Positions 32,056 to 35,823 of a DNA stretch of 35,823 nucleotides are shown here, in pieces. Source of the stretch: Fen-178 sp049516835 (lineage in GTDB: Bacteria; Acidobacteriota; Terriglobia; Bryobacterales; Bryobacteraceae); NCBI GenBank assembly GCA_049516835.1, contig JBEKSR010000097.1, forward strand, positions 1 to 35,823, read 5' to 3'. Made by a program: the position numbers and the translations under genes. The notes beneath the pieces were generated by a model. That model was not told where the DNA came from. It made no database searches and saw nothing but the letters and a program-made list of their open reading frames with translations. Position 1 is the stretch's first letter. Every line of letters starts with the position of its first letter.

Positions 32056-32100
32056 CCTCTTATCGGCCGCAAAGCTATCGCCCCTTAGCCGATAACGAGG
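32056..32100. promoter_or_regulatory. Inverted repeat in the divergent S24/secreted-protein promoter region
   Basis: CCTCTTATCGGC (32056-32067) and GCCGATAACGAGG (32088-32100) pair as a 12-bp dyad with a single bulge and a 20-base spacer. It lies between the divergent starts at 32031 and 32127, directly upstream of the TATAAT at 32114. It is a good candidate operator. Confidence 0.5.
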
Positions 32101-32113
32101 CTTCGCTTGGGAA

Positions 32114-32119
32114 TATAAT
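32114..32119 (+). promoter_or_regulatory. -10 box (TATAAT), leaderless start of the secreted protein
   Basis: A perfect TATAAT ends 7 bases before the A of the ATG at 32127 (TSS+0 at the A or one base off). An ATG at 32118 overlaps the box itself and would place the transcript start after it, so 32127 is preferred. Confidence 0.6.
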
Positions 32120-32126
32120 GAAGATA

Positions 32127-32897
32127 ATGCTCCGATTCATCCTGCTTGCCATCTTTGCCACGGGATCGTTTGCCCAGAACGCCGGCGACCCCTTTAACAA
32201 GCCGCCCGCCGATGTGGATCAGGCGCTTCGCGCGCGCATCACCGAGTTCTACGATCTGCACGTGAAGGGCGAATTCCGCAAGGCCGAGGCCTTGGTCGCC
32301 GACGACACCAAGGACGTCTATTACGACAGCAGGAAAACCAAGTACCTCAGCTTCGAAATCGGGCGCATCGACTATTCCGACAATTTCACGCGCGCCAAAG
32401 CGACGGTGCTGTGCGAGCAGAACATCATGCTGCCCGGCTTCTCGGGTCAACCAATGAAAGTTCCGATGCCCAGCACCTGGAAGCTGGTGGATGGCACCTG
32501 GTATTGGTACGTGGACCCGGAGGCTTCGCTCATGACGCCCTTCGGCAAGATGAGGTCCGGCCCCCCCCGTGAATCCGCATCCGCATCCATCCCCCCGATT
32601 CCCACCACCGTCCCCGACTTCATTAACAAGCAAGTGAAGGCGGATAAGGCGTCGGTCACCTTGAAGGCGGGCGAATCCGAGCAGGTGACCATTACCAACA
32701 GCGCTCCGGGAGCCCTGAACATCTCCCTGACGGGATCGGTCCCCGGCGTGGAGGTGAAGCTCGACCGCACCGTCCTGGACGCGGGGGAAAAAGCCGTGCT
32801 GACGGTCCGGGCCGGCGATAACGCCAAGCCCGGCGTCCTCAGCATTCAGGTCGAGCAGACCAACCAGGTCATCCCCATTCAAGTCGCCATCAAGTAG
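32127..32897 (+). CDS. Secreted protein with NTF2-like and beta-sandwich regions
   Basis: A 256-residue protein with a Sec signal (LRFILLAIFATGSFAQ, cleavage about residue 16). Residues about 20-140 resemble a SnoaL/NTF2-like fold: RARITEFYDLHVKGEFRKAEALVADD, then repeated strands ending in STWKLVDGTWYWYVDP. A proline/serine linker (about 145-170) leads to a beta-sandwich-like C-terminal domain (about 175-256) with VTLKAGESEQVTITNSAPG and VLDAGEKAVLTVRAG, reminiscent of BACON/Ig-like domains. The predicted location is outside the inner membrane. No enzymatic residues are recognised. The transcript ends at the inverted repeat at 32897-32952, shared with the convergent prolyl isomerase gene. 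Confidence 0.65.
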   Translation: MLRFILLAIFATGSFAQNAGDPFNKPPADVDQALRARITEFYDLHVKGEFRKAEALVADDTKDVYYDSRKTKYLSFEIGRIDYSDNFTRAKATVLCEQNIMLPGFSGQPMKVPMPSTWKLVDGTWYWYVDPEASLMTPFGKMRSGPPRESASASIPPIPTTVPDFINKQVKADKASVTLKAGESEQVTITNSAPGALNISLTGSVPGVEVKLDRTVLDAGEKAVLTVRAGDNAKPGVLSIQVEQTNQVIPIQVAIK

Positions 32898-32952
32898 GAA
32901 AAGGGGACAGACGCATTTTTGAACCCCGCAAAATGCGTCTGTCCCCTTTTCC
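32897..32952. repeat. REP-like inverted repeat between convergent genes, copy 2
   Basis: The arms at 32897-32919 (GGAAAAGGGGACAGACGCATTTT is 23 bases; core AAAAGGGGACAGACGCAT) and 32930-32952 are perfect reverse complements around a 10-base loop. The left arm overlaps the last base of the secreted protein's stop codon and the right arm ends 7 bases before the convergent isomerase gene's end (32959). The core is identical to copy 1 at 5061-5080. A repeated CCCTTTTCC follows the right arm. Confidence 0.75.
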
Positions 32953-32958
32953 CTTTTC

Positions 32959-33852
32959 CTACTTCGCCGCCGCGTCGCCCAGGAATGCCGGGTTGGTGAA
33001 GTCCACTTTCGTATCTTTGTTGGTCTGGTCCAGCCACTGGCTATAGTGCCGCTGTTTCAGTTCCGTGAAGATCTCGTCGCGAACCTGCGAGAGGGGGCGG
33101 TAGCGCACCTCGTCGGCGCGGAGAAGGTAAAACCCGTTGGGTTGCCGCACCGGCTCGGTCACTTCGCCCTGCTTCAGGGAAAACACCGCCGCGCGGATGG
33201 CATCCGGGATGTTGTCGTTCCGGCGCAGCGTGGCGAAATCGCCGTCCTTTGCCTTGGAGGTCTCATCGTCCGAGTTCTCTTTCACCAGCTTCACGAAATC
33301 CGCGCCGCCGCGAATGTCGGCGAGCAGCTTGGTAGCCTTGGCCTTGGCCTCGTCCTCGGTCGGCGCTTTCCCGCCTTTGCCGAACGACACGTAGATGGCC
33401 TTGACCCGGACCTCCTTGAAGCGGTCCTTATCGGTGTCGTAGAACTTGACAATTTCCGCCGGTTCCACCGTTATCGAATTCACGGCCTCCGCCAGCTTGG
33501 CTTGGCTCAGGATCATCAGGCGGGAATACTCCAGTTGCTCCCTGGCGGGGGATTCCTGATCGAGCTTCTGCTTTTCCCCCATTTGGGCGAGTTTCCGCAT
33601 GAACGCCCACTGTTGCAGAAAAACCTTGCGGTCGCGCAGCGCCAACGGCTGGTTCTCCCGCGGCAGCACGGCGAAGATCTTCTTGAAGTCTCCCATCGTG
33701 AGCTTCACGCCATCGTCGAACACGGCGATGGTGGTCTGGTCCGGGATGTCGGGCATCTGAGGAGCCGGGGTGCCCCCTGGGCCCGGCGCTGGTGCGGTCT
33801 GCGCCCACAGAGCGCTGCAGCACGCAAATAGGAACACACTTAGAACTTTCAT
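32959..33852 (-). CDS. Periplasmic parvulin-type peptidyl-prolyl isomerase
   Basis: A 297-residue SurA/PrsA-type chaperone-isomerase. It has a signal peptide (MKVLSVFLFACCSALWAQ, cleavage about 18), a Pro/Ala/Gly-rich spacer and helical N-domain (about 35-135: IAVFDDGVKLTMGDFKKIFA, LPRENQPLALRDRKVFLQQW), then a rotamase domain (about 145-255). The latter shows VRVKAIYVSFG, ADIRGGADFVKLVKENSDDETSKAKDGDFATLRR and AVFSLKQGEVTEPVRQPNGFYLLRADE. The enzyme would help fold outer-membrane proteins in the periplasm. Copy E of the dispersed repeat (33767-33788) encodes GPGGTPA in the spacer. It probably shares the inverted repeat at 32897-32952 as terminator. Confidence 0.85.
   Translation of the reverse strand: MKVLSVFLFACCSALWAQTAPAPGPGGTPAPQMPDIPDQTTIAVFDDGVKLTMGDFKKIFAVLPRENQPLALRDRKVFLQQWAFMRKLAQMGEKQKLDQESPAREQLEYSRLMILSQAKLAEAVNSITVEPAEIVKFYDTDKDRFKEVRVKAIYVSFGKGGKAPTEDEAKAKATKLLADIRGGADFVKLVKENSDDETSKAKDGDFATLRRNDNIPDAIRAAVFSLKQGEVTEPVRQPNGFYLLRADEVRYRPLSQVRDEIFTELKQRHYSQWLDQTNKDTKVDFTNPAFLGDAAAK
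33767..33788 (-). repeat. Dispersed GGCGCCCTCTGGGCCC-type repeat, copy E (inside the isomerase)
   Basis: GGTGCCCCCTGGGCCCGGCG at 33768-33787 differs by one base from the second half of the copy at 34543-34562. It falls in the Gly/Pro linker after the signal peptide. Confidence 0.5.
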
Positions 33853-33892
33853 AGCAAGATTCGACGTTTCCCCTCAGTTTATCACGTGGCGG

Positions 33893-34360
33893 TCAGCGGC
33901 TCGGCGGCTGGCTCGAATCCGAGCGCGCGTCGCCGCGCTTGATCTGCGCGCGTCGCCGTCCCTTCTCGAGATTGGCCGCCGCTTTTTCCTTGGCCGCGTC
34001 GCTGACCTGGATATGATTGTTCACCGCCAGCGCGCCGCCGGTTTTCGCCAGACGCGTGGCCACGCCTTTGTGCTGCGTCACGTCCGTGCGGCCTTCGATG
34101 GTGGCAACCCCGCCCTGCACATGCACCTGGAACTTGTCCGCATTGATTTTCGACTTGGCGAACTTGGCGCGAATTGCCGCCTCCAGCTGCACATCGGACA
34201 TCGCGGGCTTGGCCGGCTGCTGGGTTACGGGTTTCGGTGCGGCCTCCCGCTGGTGCGGAGGCGCCGGACGCGTCTGGCCGGCGCAATCGTTTCGGGGCGC
34301 CCACTGGGCCAATCCCGCTGAAATCAGCACAACCGCGGCTGTTACTCGCGCACTTCCCAT
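33893..34360 (-). CDS. Secreted BON-domain protein
   Basis: A 155-residue protein with a hydrophobic N-terminus (residues about 6-22, VTAAVVLISAGLAQWA) followed by a Pro/Gln/Lys-rich linker and one BON domain (residues about 55-120). The domain shows SDVQLEAAIRAKFAKSKINADKFQVHVQGGVATIEGRTDV, with the GGVATIEG glycine pattern, then HKGVATRLAKTGGALAVNNHI. BON domains bind phospholipids and occur in periplasmic or outer-membrane stress proteins such as OsmY. The C-terminal basic tail (KGRRRAQIKRGDARS) is unusual. The ATG at 34360 is the first with a signal sequence. It diverges from the Cas10-like gene (82 bases apart). The exact role is unknown. Confidence 0.75.
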   Translation of the reverse strand: MGSARVTAAVVLISAGLAQWAPRNDCAGQTRPAPPHQREAAPKPVTQQPAKPAMSDVQLEAAIRAKFAKSKINADKFQVHVQGGVATIEGRTDVTQHKGVATRLAKTGGALAVNNHIQVSDAAKEKAAANLEKGRRRAQIKRGDARSDSSQPPSR

Positions 34361-34441
34361 AATGAATACGGTTGCCCGGCGCCCCCGATGTTCTCAAGAT
34401 TCTGTGCTAAAGTTAGGGTTTCTCAAGGCTTGTCCGGTTCG

Positions 34442-35823
34442 ATGCCCGAACAGATCCTGCTGCAAGGTAAAATCCTGGGTACGGAAGAGTTCCTTTTGGC
34501 CCCTCCCGCCGAAGGACGTTCCGCGCGCTGGGCGCCCTCTGGGGTGCCCTCTGGGCCCGGCGAAGATCTTCTCGCCGGACGGTCGCAGTGGATTACCTTG
34601 CTGTGCGAAGTGCTGCCACGGGCGCTGCTGGCGGAACTGGGGCTGGCGCGTATCCTGCTTGGTTCCAGCGGCGGCGGCCAGTTCCTGTTGGTGCTGCCGG
34701 GCGAATTCCGCGAGGCTGCGGAGAACTTTTTGACAGCGGCGGCGCTCCAGATTACCGAACTTAGTGGCGGAATCGTGGAACTCATCTGGGGCGTCACCGA
34801 CAACCTGGGCGACTGGGCCGTGATCCGCAAGCGTCTCAACGACGAGCTGCTGGGCAAGCGCAACGCCCCTCTGGCCCATGCCGGCCCCGAAGTCTTCCAG
34901 CCGCGCGTGCGCGCGTCCGATTCCGCGGCCGACGCTTATTTTGCGAAGGAACTCGGCGCCAGGCTGCGGGAGGCGTCGCGCGTCGCCTGGTCGCCGGAAG
35001 CTCCCGGCAAGGTGACCCCCGGAGAAGGGAAGCACGCCTGGAGCCTCACTTCCAATCTTTCCCCGGATGGCATCATGCTGGCGCGTCACGCGGCGCCCTC
35101 CGACGACGGCAAGGCGGCCGCGCCGGTGCAAACCCTGGCCCGCCGCGCGCAAGGCCGCTCCATCTGGGGCGTGCTGAGGGGCGACGTGGATAACTTCGGC
35201 CTGCGCCTCCGCCGCGTCCACAGCATTGAAGAGCACGTGCCCCTCTCCGTGCTCTACAAGCAGTTCTTCGCCGGCGAGCTGGAAGTCCTGTGCTCGCTGC
35301 CGGAGTTCTGGCGCAAGGTCAGCATCATCTATTCCGGCGGCGACGACTTCGCGGTCTACGGCTCCTGGGACGCGCTGATCGCTCTGGCGCGCGAAATGCA
35401 GCGGCTCTTCCACCGCTTCACCGAAGAGAATCTGAAGGATTATCCGGGCGCCGAGGGCAAGACCATTTCCATGGCCATGGCGGTCGCTCCCGAGACCTAC
35501 TATCCGCTGGCTGCGGTGTACGAGGAGGCCGGCCGCAACCTCGACCTGGCGAAATCCGCGGACAAGGACTGCATCTACCTGCTGGGCCGCATTTTGGAAT
35601 GGCGGCGCCTGGCGGACGCCGCCGAGCTCAAGGACACCGTGACGCGCCTGGTCCATGATTTCCGCATGTCGCGCCAGTTCTTATATCAATTGCGGAGCTT
35701 TTACCGCCGGGAAGCCTACGGCGAGGGCGCCGGAGATCTCCAGCGCACGTGGCGCTTCCAGCGCCGTTTCAACCGGATTCTCAGCGGCACGCGCGATCGC
35801 GAATTCCAGAAGCTGCGCACCCA
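34442..35823 (+). CDS. Csm1-like Cas10 protein without HD domain, 3' end cut by window
   Basis: The visible 460 residues begin at the ATG at 34442 and run off the edge. The first part is a Palm1-like domain: LQGKILGTEEFLLAPP, then GRSQWITLLCEVLPRALLAELGLARILLGSSGGGQFLLVLP. Typical Csm1 proteins have an HD nuclease before this; here the protein starts directly at Palm1. The next region lacks the zinc-finger cysteines of Csm1. Palm2 carries GDVDNFG (Asp248) and the intact GGDD cyclase motif (299-302) in IIYSGGDDFAVYG, then YLLGRILEWRRL and helical D4-type sequence (SRQFLYQLRSFYRREAYGEG). GGDD Cas10 makes cyclic oligoadenylates from ATP in type III CRISPR. No cas genes or repeats are in the window. 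Repeat copies C/D lie in codons 30-41. Confidence 0.8.
   Translation, partial: MPEQILLQGKILGTEEFLLAPPAEGRSARWAPSGVPSGPGEDLLAGRSQWITLLCEVLPRALLAELGLARILLGSSGGGQFLLVLPGEFREAAENFLTAAALQITELSGGIVELIWGVTDNLGDWAVIRKRLNDELLGKRNAPLAHAGPEVFQPRVRASDSAADAYFAKELGARLREASRVAWSPEAPGKVTPGEGKHAWSLTSNLSPDGIMLARHAAPSDDGKAAAPVQTLARRAQGRSIWGVLRGDVDNFGLRLRRVHSIEEHVPLSVLYKQFFAGELEVLCSLPEFWRKVSIIYSGGDDFAVYGSWDALIALAREMQRLFHRFTEENLKDYPGAEGKTISMAMAVAPETYYPLAAVYEEAGRNLDLAKSADKDCIYLLGRILEWRRLADAAELKDTVTRLVHDFRMSRQFLYQLRSFYRREAYGEGAGDLQRTWRFQRRFNRILSGTRDREFQKLRT
34531..34562 (+). repeat. Dispersed repeat, tandem copies C and D (inside the Cas10-like gene)
   Basis: GGCGCCCTCTGGG (34531-34543) is followed at once by GGTGCCCTCTGGGCCCGGCG (34543-34562). 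The pair encodes APSGVPSGPGE in a loop between Palm1 strands, in frame. Confidence 0.55.

Overview
The window looks like chromosomal DNA of an Acidobacteriota bacterium, probably from the Solibacter/Bryobacter group. This is an inference. It rests on high GC with G/C-ending codons, an 'acidobacterial duplicated orphan permease' (ADOP) at 5522-7924, many TPR and membrane proteins of unknown function, and a tandem repeat encoding the 'NEPN/ETNP' type of peptide that I associate with such genomes. There is no rRNA, tRNA, CRISPR array or intact transposase gene in view.

Left part (1-16.5 kb): an NCS1-type nucleobase permease diverges from an MFS exporter. A TPR protein and a polytopic membrane protein follow. 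A leftward block holds a DUF2442 protein, an ADOP permease and a YdcF-like envelope protein. It diverges, over a 22-base gap, from a TrmH/SpoU RNA methyltransferase coupled to the recombination factor RarA. Next come a small membrane-anchored protein, the decayed 3' end of a vWA/amidotransferase-type gene, a polytopic membrane protein, an aldo/keto reductase, an Old Yellow Enzyme homologue with an apparent internal deletion, and two tandem-duplicated small secreted proteins, each with its own terminator.

Middle (16.6-21.6 kb): a rightward, tightly packed glycan-assembly operon. It contains two family-2 glycosyltransferases, a DUF2304 protein, a TMTC-like GT-C/TPR protein and a family-4 glycosyltransferase. 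The last gene's 3' end lies inside a 169-bp tandem repeat.

Defence island (about 22.0-27.85 kb): base composition drops and codon use changes. The core is a SPARTA system, that is a TIR-APAZ protein followed 3 bases later by a short, catalytically inactive Argonaute. In known SPARTA systems, guide-directed recognition of invader DNA switches on TIR NADase activity and depletes NAD+. A 534-residue protein of unknown family follows under its own putative operator. Its C-terminal helical region carries an RNxxxH motif typical of HEPN ribonucleases. A solitary HicB-like antitoxin closes the island.

Right part (28-35.8 kb): a class II-type histone deacetylase-like hydrolase converges with a leftward, translationally coupled repair cluster (S24-type protease fusion, mutY, xseA). 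A secreted protein, a parvulin-type prolyl isomerase and a BON-domain protein follow. The window ends inside a Csm1-like Cas10 protein that keeps the GGDD cyclase motif but lacks the N-terminal HD nuclease and the zinc-finger cysteines.

Recurrent small-scale features are -10 boxes placed about 7 bases before start codons (suggesting leaderless mRNAs), 4-base stop/start overlaps inside operons, two copies of a GGGGACAGACGCATTT inverted repeat exactly between convergent genes, and a GGCGCCCTCTGGGCCC repeat inserted inside reading frames.
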